NCBI GenBank assembly: GCA_964575185.1
Contig: CAZNPW010000039.1
Location: 1-28,323 of the forward strand
Direction: 5' to 3'
DNA: 28,323 nucleotides
Source: CAZNPW01 sp964575185
Lineage (GTDB): Bacteria; Pseudomonadota; Alphaproteobacteria; Rhodobacterales; Rhodobacteraceae
In this document: positions 1 to 8,334 of the stretch, piece after piece
Layout: each line of letters opens with the position of its first letter
Position numbering within the stretch: position 1 is the first letter of the stretch
Notes under the pieces: model-generated
What the model was told of the DNA's origin: nothing
The model's input: only the letters and a program-made list of their open reading frames with translations
The model's database searches: none
Program-made: the position numbers and the translations under genes

Positions 1-7
1 GCCCTGC

Positions 8-40
8 CCCGCGCCGCGACCCCGGCCAACGCGGCGCGGG
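8..40. terminator. GC-rich hairpin in the 176-base leader of the window
   Basis: Bases 8-18 and 30-40 are perfectly complementary (11 bp, GC only) around an 11-base loop. No T-run follows on either strand. It probably ends a transcript entering from outside the window. I see no gene in bases 1-176. Confidence 0.35.
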
Positions 41-176
41 ATCCGCGACCGGCCGGCTGGCCCGCCGGCACGGCACCCGCGCCGCGCGCGCCCCGGAACC
101 CCCGGGCGAAACGCCGCGTTCCCAACGTGTTGCCCGGCGAACTTCCCGCCGCGCCGAAACACGCTAGCTGCGCGAC

Positions 177-1178
177 ATGGCCGACCTCCTCACCTTCACC
201 GACCGCGGCATCCACTGCCCGGACGGCGGCTTCTTCATCGACCCCTGGCGGCCCGTCGACCGCGCCGTCATCACCCACGCCCACAGCGACCACGCCCGCG
301 CCGGCCACGCCGCCTACCTCGCCACGCCGTCGACCTTCGCCGTGATGCGCCAACGGCTCGGCCCGATCGCGGGCGACACGCTGCGCTACGGCGAACCCCG
401 CCGCATCGGCGCCGTCACCGTCAGCCTGCACCCCGCGGGCCATGTCCCGGGCTCCGCCATGATCCGCGTCGAACGCGGCGGCGAGGTCTGGGTCGTCTCG
501 GGCGACTACAAGACCGACCCCGACGGCCTGGCCGAACCCTGGGCCCCGGTCCCGGCCCATGCCTTCATCACCGAATGCACCTTCGGCCTGCCGGTCTTCC
601 GCTGGAAGCCCAACGGCCCCGCGATGGAGGAGATCGCCGCCTGGCGCGCCGCCAACGCCGCCGCGGGCCGCGTCTCGATCCTCGGCGCCTATTCGCTCGG
701 CAAGGCGCAGCGGCTGATCCACGGCCTCGCGGACGGCACCCCGATCCTCACCCACGGCGCGGTGGAGACGACCTGCGACACCCTCCGCGCCGCGGGCTAC
801 CCGGTGCCGCCCACGCTCCGCGTGACGCCCGACATCTCGGCGAAGTCCCACCCCGGCGCGCTCGTCGTGGCTCCGCCCTCGGCGCTGAACTCGCCCTGGG
901 CCGCCCGCTTCGGCGATGCGGCGCAGGCCATGGCCTCGGGCTGGATGGCGCTCCGCGGCATCCGCCGCCGCCGCGGGACGAACGGCTTCGTCATCTCCGA
1001 CCACGCCGACTGGCCCGGCCTCAACACGGCGATCCGCGCCACCGGCGCGAGCCGCGTCTTCGTCACCCACGGCTACACCGCGATCTTCCGCAAATGGCTT
1101 GAAAGCGAGGGGTACCAGGCCGGCATCGTCACCACCGACTACGGCGGCGACGAGACCGAGGCAGAGCTGGTCGAATGA
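177..1178 (+). CDS. Ligase-associated DNA exonuclease (metallo-beta-lactamase fold)
   Basis: A 333-residue protein of the metallo-beta-lactamase/beta-CASP nuclease type that accompanies bacterial ATP-dependent DNA ligases; expected to trim DNA ends during repair in the cytoplasm. The metal motif HAHSDH is at residues 34-39 (H34, H36, D38, H39). Further family blocks are PAGHVPGSAMI (about residue 87), VSGDYKTD, a Ser/Asp-His block (SDHADW) and a C-terminal VTHG. The length is usual for the family. The ATG at 177 opens the fold directly. No good Shine-Dalgarno precedes it, but a TAGCTG lies 6 bases upstream, so a leaderless message is possible. The ATP-dependent ligase follows after 157 bases, which supports the assignment. 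The usual helicase (Lhr) and phosphoesterase (PdeM) partners are not next to it. Confidence 0.9.
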   Translation: MADLLTFTDRGIHCPDGGFFIDPWRPVDRAVITHAHSDHARAGHAAYLATPSTFAVMRQRLGPIAGDTLRYGEPRRIGAVTVSLHPAGHVPGSAMIRVERGGEVWVVSGDYKTDPDGLAEPWAPVPAHAFITECTFGLPVFRWKPNGPAMEEIAAWRAANAAAGRVSILGAYSLGKAQRLIHGLADGTPILTHGAVETTCDTLRAAGYPVPPTLRVTPDISAKSHPGALVVAPPSALNSPWAARFGDAAQAMASGWMALRGIRRRRGTNGFVISDHADWPGLNTAIRATGASRVFVTHGYTAIFRKWLESEGYQAGIVTTDYGGDETEAELVE

Positions 1179-1185
1179 CCCGGGC

Positions 1186-1252
1186 CTTCATCTTGCCCGA
1201 AATACCTTCGGGGGGGCGGCTGCGCAGCAGCCGGGGGGGCAGACAGCCCCCC
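1186..1252. repeat. Dispersed intergenic element with two tandem hairpins (copy A)
   Basis: Seven bases after the exonuclease stop the sequence reads CTTCATCTTGCCCGAAATAC (1186-1205). Two hairpins follow: 1217-1223 with 1227-1233 (loop 3), and 1234-1240 with 1246-1252 (loop 5). The first part matches related stretches at 4921-4953 (opposite strand) and 21043-21075. I recall this motif as common between genes in Rhodobacteraceae. The hairpins could end exonuclease transcription, although there is no T-run. Confidence 0.6.
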
Positions 1253-1335
1253 GCTCGCGCGCACCGCAAGACCGGCGCACCGCATGGGGGGACAGGTCCG
1301 GGGCCGGGCGGCCGCCGCCAGCCGGACGCGCGCCG

Positions 1336-2922
1336 ATGAAAGCCTTCGCCGCCCTCTTCGCCGCGCTCGACGCCACCACGAAAACCGGGGCCAAGACCGC
1401 AGCGCTCGCGGACTACTTCCGCACCGCGCCCGAACCCGACCGCGTCTGGACCATCGCGCTTTTGTCCGGCCGCCGCCCGCGACGGTCGGTGAACGCGACC
1501 GAACTGCGCGCATGGGGTGCCGCTGCCGCGGGCATCCCGCTCTGGCTCTTCGAGGAAGCCTACCCCATCGTCGGCGACCTGTCCGAGACGATCACCCTCC
1601 TCCTGCCCCCGCCGACGACCACCGACGCGCCCGGCCTGACCGAAACGATCCTCACCCTGATCCGCCTCGCCGGCCGCCCCGCCGACGAACGCCGCTCGGT
1701 CATCGAAGGCTTCTGGGCCCGCCTGCCGCCCGAGGAACGCTTCGTCTTCAACAAGCTCATCACCGGCAGCTTCCGCATGGGGGTCAGCCAGGGCCTGATG
1801 ACCCGCGCCCTCGCCCAGGCCACGGGCATCGCCGAGCCCACCCTCGCCCACCGCCTGATGGGCGACTGGGACCCCGCGCGCACCGCCTTCGCCGACCTCG
1901 TCGCCGGCGGCGACGGCCCCGGCTCCGCGCCCTACCCCTTCGCGCTCGCCGCGCAGCTCGAAGGCGACCCCGCCGCGCTCGGCGACCCCGCCCATTGGCA
2001 GGCCGAATGGAAATGGGACGGCATCCGCGGCCAGATCGTCCACCGCCCGGGCGCCTTCGCCGTCTGGTCGCGCGGCGAGGAGCTCATCACCGACCGCTTC
2101 CCCGAGTTCGCGCGGCTTCTCGACATCCTTCCCCCGGGCACCGTCATCGACGGCGAGATCCTCGCCTGGGGGGACAACAAACCCCAGCCCTTCGCCCGCC
2201 TGCAACCCCGCATCGGCCGCAAGACCGTGCCGAAGAAGCTCCTCGCCGAGGCCCCCGCGCGGATGCTCGCCTACGACCTCCTCGAGCACGGCGGGCAGGA
2301 CATCCGCCCCCTCCCCCTCGCCGACCGCCGCGCCCGCCTGGCGGCGCTGGTCGCCGCCCTCCCCCCCGGCCTGCCGCTCGGCCTGTCGCCGACCGTCCCG
2401 ATCCCCGACTGGCCCGCGCTCGCCGCCACCCGCCGGACCGCCCGCGCGCACATCGCCGAAGGGCTGATGCTGAAACGCCTGTCCTCCCCCTACCACACGG
2501 GCCGCAAGCGCGGCGACTGGTGGAAATGGAAGCTCGACCCCTACAGCGTCGACGCCGTCATGCTCTACGCCCAGGCCGGCAGCGGCCGGCGGGCCAACCT
2601 CTTCACCGACTTCACCTTCGCCGTCCGCGACGGCCCCGACCTCGTCCCCTTCACCAAGGCCTACTCCGGCCTGACCGACGCCGAGTTCGCCGAGATCACC
2701 CGCTGGGTCGGCCGCAACACGCTGGAACGCTTCGGTCCGGTCCGCCGCGTGCCCCCCGTCCAGGTCTTCGAGATCGGGTTCGAGGGCATCCAGGCCTCCC
2801 CCCGCCACAAGTCCGGAATCGCGCTGCGCTTCCCCCGGATGCTCCGCTGGCGCCGCGACAAGCCCGCGGACGAGATCGACACGCTCGACACGCTGCGCGC
2901 GCTCTTGGCGGCGGCAGGCTGA
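1336..2922 (+). CDS. ATP-dependent DNA ligase, cisplatin-damage-response type
   Basis: A 528-residue ATP-dependent DNA ligase. The N-terminal DNA-binding domain covers roughly residues 1-200, the adenylation domain roughly 205-410, and the OB-fold the C-terminal third. The nucleotidyltransferase motif KWDG has the lysine expected to carry AMP at residue 226. Also visible are IDGEILAW (motif III), EGLMLK (motif IV) and KRGDWWKWK (motif V). It seals nicks in DNA repair, probably as a non-essential ligase beside NAD-dependent LigA. ATG 1336 is chosen because family members begin with a short MKAF-like start; the frame stays open far upstream only because of GC bias. It follows the ligase-associated exonuclease. 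Next downstream is pepF, not the Lhr-type helicase usually found with this ligase. Confidence 0.92.
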   Translation: MKAFAALFAALDATTKTGAKTAALADYFRTAPEPDRVWTIALLSGRRPRRSVNATELRAWGAAAAGIPLWLFEEAYPIVGDLSETITLLLPPPTTTDAPGLTETILTLIRLAGRPADERRSVIEGFWARLPPEERFVFNKLITGSFRMGVSQGLMTRALAQATGIAEPTLAHRLMGDWDPARTAFADLVAGGDGPGSAPYPFALAAQLEGDPAALGDPAHWQAEWKWDGIRGQIVHRPGAFAVWSRGEELITDRFPEFARLLDILPPGTVIDGEILAWGDNKPQPFARLQPRIGRKTVPKKLLAEAPARMLAYDLLEHGGQDIRPLPLADRRARLAALVAALPPGLPLGLSPTVPIPDWPALAATRRTARAHIAEGLMLKRLSSPYHTGRKRGDWWKWKLDPYSVDAVMLYAQAGSGRRANLFTDFTFAVRDGPDLVPFTKAYSGLTDAEFAEITRWVGRNTLERFGPVRRVPPVQVFEIGFEGIQASPRHKSGIALRFPRMLRWRRDKPADEIDTLDTLRALLAAAG

Positions 2923-2938
2923 CCGGGCCCCCCTGGAA

Positions 2939-2971
2939 CCACGCGTCCCGGCGCAGCCCGGGACGCGGTGG
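2939..2971. terminator. Strong hairpin after the ligase gene
   Basis: Bases 2943-2951 and 2958-2966 form a perfect 9-bp stem with a 6-base loop, and the arms continue to 2939 and 2971 with one bulged base. It starts 17 bases after the ligase stop. Its core GCGTCCCGGCGCAG recurs at 20324-20337 before hisA, so it also belongs to a dispersed palindrome family. There is no T-run. Confidence 0.55.
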
Positions 2972-3038
2972 TCCTTCCCCGCCGGGTTGCGCCCCGCCCC
3001 CCGCCGCACTAGGTCACCGCCAACCCCCGGAGGCCCCC

Positions 3039-4859
3039 ATGATCCACGACCGCCGCACCCATGACGCCAACCCGACCTCCGGCGGCAGCCTCGGCGACCT
3101 GCCCGAATGGGACCTCCGCGACCTCTACCCAGGCCCCGACGCGCCCGAGTTCGCCCGCGACCTCGCCGCCGTCACCGCCGACGCCGCCGCCTTCGCCGCC
3201 ACCTACGAAGGCCGCCTCGCCACCCTCGACGCGGCAGCCCTCCTGACCTGCGTCCGCGCCTACGAGGCCATCGAGACCACCGCCGGCCGCGTCATGTCCT
3301 ACGCGGGCCTCCGCTACTACCAGAACACCATGGACAGCGACCGCGCCAAGTTCATGGCCGACGCGCAGGACCGCATCACCGCCGCCACCACCCCGCTCGT
3401 CTTCTTCACGCTCGAGTTCAACCGCCTCGACGACGCGCACCTGAGCGCGCTTCTCGGCCAGAACACCGACCTCTCCCGCTACAGACCCGTCTTCGACCGC
3501 ATGCGCGCCATGCGCCCCCACCAGCTCTCGGACGAGCTCGAACGTTTCCTGCACGACCAGTCCACCGTCGGCGCCGCCGCCTGGAACCGCCTCTTCGACG
3601 AGACCATGGCGGGCCTGACCTTCACCGTCGCGGGCGAGGACGAACCGCTCAACCTCGAATCCACCCTCAACCTCCTCACCGACACCGACCGGACCAAGCG
3701 CGAGGCCGCCGCCCGCGCGCTCGCCACGGTGTTCGACCGCAACATCAAGCTCTTCGCGCGCATCCACAACACGCTGGCCAAGGAGAAGGACATCACCGAC
3801 CGCTGGCGCAAGATGCCCACGCCGCAGACCGGCCGGCACCTGTCCAACGACGTCGAACCCGAGGTCGTCCAGGCGCTGCGCGACGCCGTGGTCGCCGCCT
3901 ACCCCAAGCTCTCGCACCGCTACTACCGGCTGAAAGCCCGGTGGATGGGGCTGGAGAAACTCCAGGTCTGGGACCGCAACGCCCCCCTCTCGCTCTCCGA
4001 CGCCCGCACCGTCGGCTGGGCGGAGGCCCAGGACATCGTCCTGAACGCCTACGGCCAGTTCGACCCCCGCATGGCCGATCTCGCGCGGCCCTTCTTCACC
4101 AAAGGCTGGATCGACGCCGCCGTGACACCCGGCAAGGCCCCCGGCGCCTTCGCCCACCCGACCGTCACCACCGTCCACCCCTACGTCATGCTGAACTACC
4201 TCGGCAAACCGCGCGACGTCATGACGCTGGCGCACGAGCTCGGCCACGGCGTCCACCAGGTGCTGGCGGCGGGCCAGGGGGAACTGCTGTCCAGCACTCC
4301 CCTGACGCTGGCCGAAACCGCGAGCGTCTTCGGCGAGATGCTGACCTTCCGGGCGCTGCTCGACGCGGCCAAGACCCCCGAGGAACGCAAGACCCTCCTC
4401 GCCGGCAAGGTCGAGGACATGATCAACACCGTCGTCCGCCAGATCGCCTTCTACGACTTCGAATGCAAGCTCCACGCCGCCCGCAAGGACGGCGAGCTCA
4501 CCCCCGACGCCATCAACGCCCTGTGGATGAGCGTGCAGGCGGAGAGCCTCGGCGACGCCTTCGAGTTCATGGACGGCTACCAGACCTTCTGGAGCTACAT
4601 CCCCCACTTCGTCCACTCCCCCTTCTACGTCTACGCCTACGCCTTCGGCGACGGGTTGGTGAACGCCCTCTACGCGGCCTACGCGCACGGGCTGCCGGAT
4701 TTTCAGGAGAAGTATCTGGCGATGCTGAAGGCCGGCGGCTCGATGCACCACCGCGAACTCCTCGCCCCCTTCGGCCTCGACGCGAGCGACCCCGGGTTCT
4801 GGGACAAGGGGCTGAGCATGATCGCGGGGTTCATCGACGAGCTCGAGGCGATGGGCTGA
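3039..4859 (+). CDS. pepF: Oligoendopeptidase F (M3 family metallopeptidase)
   Basis: A 606-residue zinc peptidase expected to cleave oligopeptides in the cytoplasm. The zinc site HELGH is at residues 399-403 and the third ligand, E426, sits in LAETASVFGE, with M3-type spacing. The upstream NPTVTTVHPYVMLNY-like block (here beginning AHPTVTT) and the C-terminal PHF...FYVYAYAFG stretch match the PepF branch. The start at ATG 3039 is supported by a clear GGAGG at 3029-3033, 5 bases before it. It is on the same strand as the ligase, 116 bases downstream, with a strong hairpin between, so it is probably transcribed separately. The length is normal for the family. Confidence 0.92.
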   Translation: MIHDRRTHDANPTSGGSLGDLPEWDLRDLYPGPDAPEFARDLAAVTADAAAFAATYEGRLATLDAAALLTCVRAYEAIETTAGRVMSYAGLRYYQNTMDSDRAKFMADAQDRITAATTPLVFFTLEFNRLDDAHLSALLGQNTDLSRYRPVFDRMRAMRPHQLSDELERFLHDQSTVGAAAWNRLFDETMAGLTFTVAGEDEPLNLESTLNLLTDTDRTKREAAARALATVFDRNIKLFARIHNTLAKEKDITDRWRKMPTPQTGRHLSNDVEPEVVQALRDAVVAAYPKLSHRYYRLKARWMGLEKLQVWDRNAPLSLSDARTVGWAEAQDIVLNAYGQFDPRMADLARPFFTKGWIDAAVTPGKAPGAFAHPTVTTVHPYVMLNYLGKPRDVMTLAHELGHGVHQVLAAGQGELLSSTPLTLAETASVFGEMLTFRALLDAAKTPEERKTLLAGKVEDMINTVVRQIAFYDFECKLHAARKDGELTPDAINALWMSVQAESLGDAFEFMDGYQTFWSYIPHFVHSPFYVYAYAFGDGLVNALYAAYAHGLPDFQEKYLAMLKAGGSMHHRELLAPFGLDASDPGFWDKGLSMIAGFIDELEAMG

Positions 4860-4886
4860 GGGCCGCCCGCGCGCGGGTCGGGATCG

Positions 4887-4914
4887 CCTGCCCGGCCACC
4901 GGAAAGCGGGCAGG
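4887..4914. terminator. Hairpin after pepF
   Basis: Bases 4887-4894 (CCTGCCCG) pair perfectly with 4907-4914 across a 12-base loop, beginning 27 bases after the pepF stop. No T-run follows directly, but the AT-rich part of a dispersed repeat starts a few bases later. Confidence 0.4.
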
Positions 4915-4920
4915 GCGGAT

Positions 4921-4953
4921 GCCTCCGGCGGGGATATTTTCAGGAAGATGAAG
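4921..4953 (-). repeat. Dispersed intergenic element (copy B, inverted)
   Basis: Read on the minus strand, this is CTTCATCTTCCTGAAAATAT followed by CCCCGCCGGAGGC. It matches the CTTCATCTT...GAAATAC part of copy A (1186) and the GAATACTC...CGCCGGAGGC part of copy C (21043). It lies between the pepF stop and the stop of the minus-strand oxidoreductase. The remaining convergent spacer, 4954-5060, shows no gene. Confidence 0.6.
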
Positions 4954-5060
4954 GCTGTCACCCCCGTGCCCGGGGACAGCGGGGCATTCACCTTGATGTC
5001 CCGTCAAGACAGCCGGACGGTTGCCGCGCTCCCGTCTTCTTCAGGACATCATCGCGACGG

Positions 5061-5084
5061 CTCCGGCGGTCGGTCCCGCCGGAG
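5061..5084 (-). terminator. Hairpin ending the Gfo/Idh oxidoreductase transcript
   Basis: CTCCGGCGG at 5061-5069 pairs perfectly with 5076-5084 around a 6-base loop. On the minus strand it begins 12 bases after the oxidoreductase stop. It has no T-run, as is usual in this window. Confidence 0.5.
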
Positions 5085-5096
5085 AGGCACCTGCGG

Positions 5097-6074
5097 TCAG
5101 CGTCCCGGGGGCGCCCCCGCATACGCCCGGTCGATCATCCCTTGGGTCCCGCGCACGAACTCCAGCGGGCAGGGATAGGCCGCCCCCTCGCGCACCGACC
5201 GCCCGAAGGCCTCCACCTGCAGGACGTAGTGGTTCACCCCCGGAAACCGCTCGGTCAGCACCTTGTTGCCGCCCGTGTGCAGTTCCACCTTGGCCAGGTC
5301 GTTGACGTTCGCGTTGAACGGCCCGCCCTCCACGCGCACCATCCCCGTCTCGCCCTGGAAGGTCACGACCTGCCGGTTGTACATCCGCATCGAGGTCGTC
5401 GACGCGAACGTCGCACCGCCCGAAAACGTCCCGAAGACATGGGCATAGGCGTCGATCCCGTTCTCCCACCCGATCCGCGCCTCGACCGTCTCGGCCTCCT
5501 GCCCCGTCACGAAGCGCATCGACCCGAAAGTATAGACCCCGATGTCGCGCAACGACCCGCCCCCTGCGTCGGCGCGGTTGCGGATGTTGTCCATGTCCAG
5601 AAGCCGGAAGGAAAACTGCGCGTCGGCGTGGATCACGCGGCCGATCTCGCCGCCCTGCACCCAGGCCTTCGCGCGCTGCCACTGCGGGTGGTGGACGATC
5701 ATGTAGGCCTCGGCCGCGAGCAGCCCGGAGGCGTCCCGCGCCGCGATGATCCGGTCGATCTCCTCCGCCCGCAAGGCGATCGGCTTCTCGCACAGCACAT
5801 GCTTGCCGGCCGCCAGCGCCTTCAGCGTCCAGTCCACATGCATATGATTCGGCAGGGGAATATAGACGGCATCCACGCCCGGATCGGCCAGCAGCGCGGC
5901 GTAGTCGTCATGCACCCGCAGCCCCGGGCAGAACTCCCGGAACCCCTCGGCCTTGCCCGCGTCCGAGGTCGCGAGCGCCACCAGCTCCGCCCCCCTGGCC
6001 GCGTGGATCGCTGGTGCCATCTGCTCGCGCGCGAACCTTGCCGCCCCCAGCACGCCCCATCTGACCGGCTGCAT
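5097..6074 (-). CDS. Gfo/Idh/MocA family NAD(P)-dependent oxidoreductase
   Basis: A 325-residue dehydrogenase. The N-terminal Rossmann domain has the dinucleotide motif GVLGAARFA at residues 7-15, the PLPNHMH loop at 73-79 and the signature CEKP at 95-98, where K97 is the expected catalytic lysine. The C-terminal alpha/beta domain contains GGGSLRDIGVYTFG, typical of the sugar-dehydrogenase branch. The substrate (a sugar, inositol or related polyol) cannot be told from sequence. ATG 6074 is preferred over an upstream in-frame start because a clear GGAAGGGAGG ribosome site lies just before it and the Rossmann motif then sits at the usual distance. It lies 61 bases downstream of pssA on the same strand and could be read through from psd-pssA, but no functional link to lipids is evident. 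Confidence 0.88.
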   Translation of the reverse strand: MQPVRWGVLGAARFAREQMAPAIHAARGAELVALATSDAGKAEGFREFCPGLRVHDDYAALLADPGVDAVYIPLPNHMHVDWTLKALAAGKHVLCEKPIALRAEEIDRIIAARDASGLLAAEAYMIVHHPQWQRAKAWVQGGEIGRVIHADAQFSFRLLDMDNIRNRADAGGGSLRDIGVYTFGSMRFVTGQEAETVEARIGWENGIDAYAHVFGTFSGGATFASTTSMRMYNRQVVTFQGETGMVRVEGGPFNANVNDLAKVELHTGGNKVLTERFPGVNHYVLQVEAFGRSVREGAAYPCPLEFVRGTQGMIDRAYAGAPPGR

Positions 6075-6135
6075 CCGCGCCTCCCTTCCTGTTGCGCCCC
6101 AGCGATACCCCACCCCGCGCGGCACGGAAAGCGGT

Positions 6136-6867
6136 TCAGTCGCCCTCGCCCGTCCTGCGCCGCCGCAGCGCCGTCCCCACCAGCACCGCCCCGTAGACGA
6201 GGCCGAGCGCGAAGAGCGTCTCCCACGGATAGGTCAAGAGCGCCGCCGCCAGCGCGACGAAGGCCACCACGACGTAGCGCACCTGGTCGGCGAAGACGGT
6301 GGCCTTCTTGAAGCTCGGCGTCGGGAATCGCCCGATCATCAGCGCGCCCACGGTCACCATCCAGACCGCCACCACGACCGGGGGGAGCGTGACATTTCCC
6401 TGCAACATCAGGGTGAAGAACAGCGGCATGAAGGCCAGCATCGCGCCCGCGGGGGACGGCACGCCGGTGAAATGCGCCGCATCGCCATCCGGCGCCCGGT
6501 TCATGATGTTGAACCGCGCGAGCCGCAGCAGGCAGCAGACGATGTAGATCAGCGCCGCGATCCAGCCCGCCCGGGGCATGTCGTCGAGCGCCCAGAGATA
6601 CAGGACGATCCCCGGGGCCACGCCGAAGTTCACGAAGTCGACCAGGCTGTCGAGCTCGGCCCCGATCTCGGATTCCGATTTCAGCAGCCGCGCGAGCCGC
6701 CCGTCCAGCCCGTCCAGCACCGCCGCCAGCACCACGAGCCCCGCCGACAGCCCGAAGTTGCCCGCGATGGCAAAGCGGATCGCCGTGAGACCCGCGCACA
6801 GCGCCGCGACCGTCAGCATGTTCGGCAAGAGCTGGACGAGCGGCAGTTCGCGGCGGGTGCGGGGCAT
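6136..6867 (-). CDS. pssA: CDP-diacylglycerol--serine O-phosphatidyltransferase
   Basis: A 243-residue membrane enzyme that joins CDP-diacylglycerol and serine to form phosphatidylserine, the first step to phosphatidylethanolamine. The CDP-alcohol phosphotransferase motif is complete: D52, D55-G56, A59-R60, G69, D73 and D77 follow the DxxDGxxAR(x8)GxxxDxxxD pattern. About seven or eight hydrophobic segments span the protein, with a basic tail. ATG 6867 overlaps the psd stop by one base (TGATG on the minus strand), so the two genes are translationally coupled and the product is made next to the enzyme that uses it. Length and context both agree with PssA of Rhodobacteraceae. Confidence 0.93.
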   Translation of the reverse strand: MPRTRRELPLVQLLPNMLTVAALCAGLTAIRFAIAGNFGLSAGLVVLAAVLDGLDGRLARLLKSESEIGAELDSLVDFVNFGVAPGIVLYLWALDDMPRAGWIAALIYIVCCLLRLARFNIMNRAPDGDAAHFTGVPSPAGAMLAFMPLFFTLMLQGNVTLPPVVVAVWMVTVGALMIGRFPTPSFKKATVFADQVRYVVVAFVALAAALLTYPWETLFALGLVYGAVLVGTALRRRRTGEGD

Positions 6868-7556
6868 CAGATGTCGCGCTTCACGGCCGGAACGGCGTTG
6901 GACAGCCGCGCCACCGGGGTTTCCCCCGCGATCATCGTCTGGCCGAGCGTCACCAGCGGGGCCACGCCCTCGGGCAGATACACATCCAGGCGCGAGCCGA
7001 AGCGGATCAGCCCGAACCGCTCCCCCGCCGCGATCGCGTCGCCGGGCCTGGCCCAGCACAGGATGCGCCGCGCGACCAGCCCCGCGATCTGGACGACGGC
7101 CAGCGTCCGCCCGTCGGCCATGCAGATCGCCAGCGCGTTCCGCTCGTTGTCCTCGGACGCCTTGTCGAGGCTCGCGTTCACGAAGGTGCCGGGCCGGTAG
7201 GCGATGGCGGTGATCCTGCCCGCGACGGGCGCGCGGTTCACGTGGCAGTCGAACGCGCTCATGAACACGCTGACCCGCGTCAGCGCCTCTTCGCCCAGGC
7301 CCAGCTCGCGCGGCGGGACGGCGGGCTCGATCAGGCTGACCACCCCGTCGGCGGGCGACAGGATCAGGCCTTCGTCCTGCGGCACCGACCGCACGGGATC
7401 GCGGAAGAAGGAGTAGCACCAGACGGTCAGCCCGACCCCGATCCAGCCCAGCGGCTCCCACAGCCAGAACAGGATCAGCGTCACCGCCGCGAAGATGGCG
7501 ACGAACCTCCAGCCTTCGGGGTGCATGGGCTTGAGGAACGTGTCGGTCATCTTCAT
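6867..7556 (-). CDS. psd: Phosphatidylserine decarboxylase, short proenzyme
   Basis: A 229-residue proenzyme that converts phosphatidylserine to phosphatidylethanolamine at the membrane. A hydrophobic segment lies at about residues 17-45. The self-cleavage site is F186-G187-S188; S188 would become the pyruvoyl cofactor on the small alpha chain. SPADG and FDCHVNRAPV blocks, which line the active site, are present. The length fits the short alphaproteobacterial class rather than the longer E. coli class. ATG 7556 is chosen for the AGGGG site about 6 bases upstream; an ATG two codons later (7550) is possible. It is the first gene of a psd-pssA pair with a one-base overlap. On the minus strand, TTGCCG and GTAACA with a 16-base spacer lie upstream and could be its promoter. 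Confidence 0.93.
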   Translation of the reverse strand: MKMTDTFLKPMHPEGWRFVAIFAAVTLILFWLWEPLGWIGVGLTVWCYSFFRDPVRSVPQDEGLILSPADGVVSLIEPAVPPRELGLGEEALTRVSVFMSAFDCHVNRAPVAGRITAIAYRPGTFVNASLDKASEDNERNALAICMADGRTLAVVQIAGLVARRILCWARPGDAIAAGERFGLIRFGSRLDVYLPEGVAPLVTLGQTMIAGETPVARLSNAVPAVKRDI

Positions 7557-7677
7557 GGGCAGCCCCTTTCCGGCACCCGGGCGTGTTACCGGCAGGGCGG
7601 GCGTGCGGCAATCGCAAACTGCGGGAACATCGCGCCGCCGCGCGGCTTGTCCGGCGATGTCCGCAGCGAGGCCCGCC

Positions 7678-8172
7678 ATGACGCCGACCGAACTCAGCAC
7701 CGACCTGCGCACCGCCGTCACCCCCGACCTGACGCGGCGGCGCTGGATCGTCGGCCTGTCGCTGGTCAACGCCGCGATCGGGGCGGTCGTCGGGGCCTAC
7801 CAGACCGGGATCATCCGCCACCTGCCCGACCCGCCCGTCGGCCCCTTCGACAGCGACCGCGTCGATGCGTCGGACTATGCCTACAAGCGGCTGCAGACGC
7901 CCGACGGGCTGCTGATGACCGCGACCTTCGCCGCGACGGCGATCCTGGCCGGCGCAGGCGGGGCCGACCGGGCGCGGGACAATCCGGCGCTGCCCGTCGC
8001 GCTCGCGGCCAAGGCCGCCTACGACGTGGCCACGGCCGCCAAGCTCGCGGCCGAGGAATGGCAGGACAACAAGGCCCTCTGCGCCTGGTGCCAGGCCGCG
8101 ACCGTGCTTGCGGTGGCGACCGCGGCGCTCGCCCTGCCGGAGGCGCTGCGCGCGCTGCGCCGCCTCGCCTGA
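7678..8172 (+). CDS. Small membrane protein with CxxC, possibly vitamin K epoxide reductase-like
   Basis: A 164-residue protein with three or four hydrophobic segments (about 24-42, 80-95, 110-122 and 138-155). A CAWC pair is at residues 135-138 at the start of the last segment. Just before the second segment is a conserved-looking stretch (GPFDSDRVDASDYAYKRLQTPDG). I associate this layout with small proteins annotated as vitamin K epoxide reductase family, in which a CxxC at a membrane edge carries out thiol/quinone exchange. The full set of VKOR cysteines is not present, so a redox role is only a suggestion. It is divergent from psd (121-base gap). ATG 7678 was chosen over an in-frame ATG at 7657; neither has a strong ribosome site. 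It is a real gene by codon bias. Confidence 0.6.
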   Translation: MTPTELSTDLRTAVTPDLTRRRWIVGLSLVNAAIGAVVGAYQTGIIRHLPDPPVGPFDSDRVDASDYAYKRLQTPDGLLMTATFAATAILAGAGGADRARDNPALPVALAAKAAYDVATAAKLAAEEWQDNKALCAWCQAATVLAVATAALALPEALRALRRLA

Positions 8173-8334
8173 GCCTGCCTCACCCGGATCGGCGGCCGCT
8201 GCAAGCCGACCCGCGCAAAGCCCGTGCCGTCGCGCCTGGCCCGCACCGTCTTTCCGGTCGTGCCACCCCGCGTGGACGATGCGCTGACCCCACGGGGCCG
8301 GTCGCTCCTGCCGGTCATCGCCGCCATGCGCGAC

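Noticed and set aside
1129..4991. Long antisense open frames opposite the ligase and pepF
   Set aside because: Same GC-shadow effect. The plus-strand frames carry complete catalytic motifs and clear starts.
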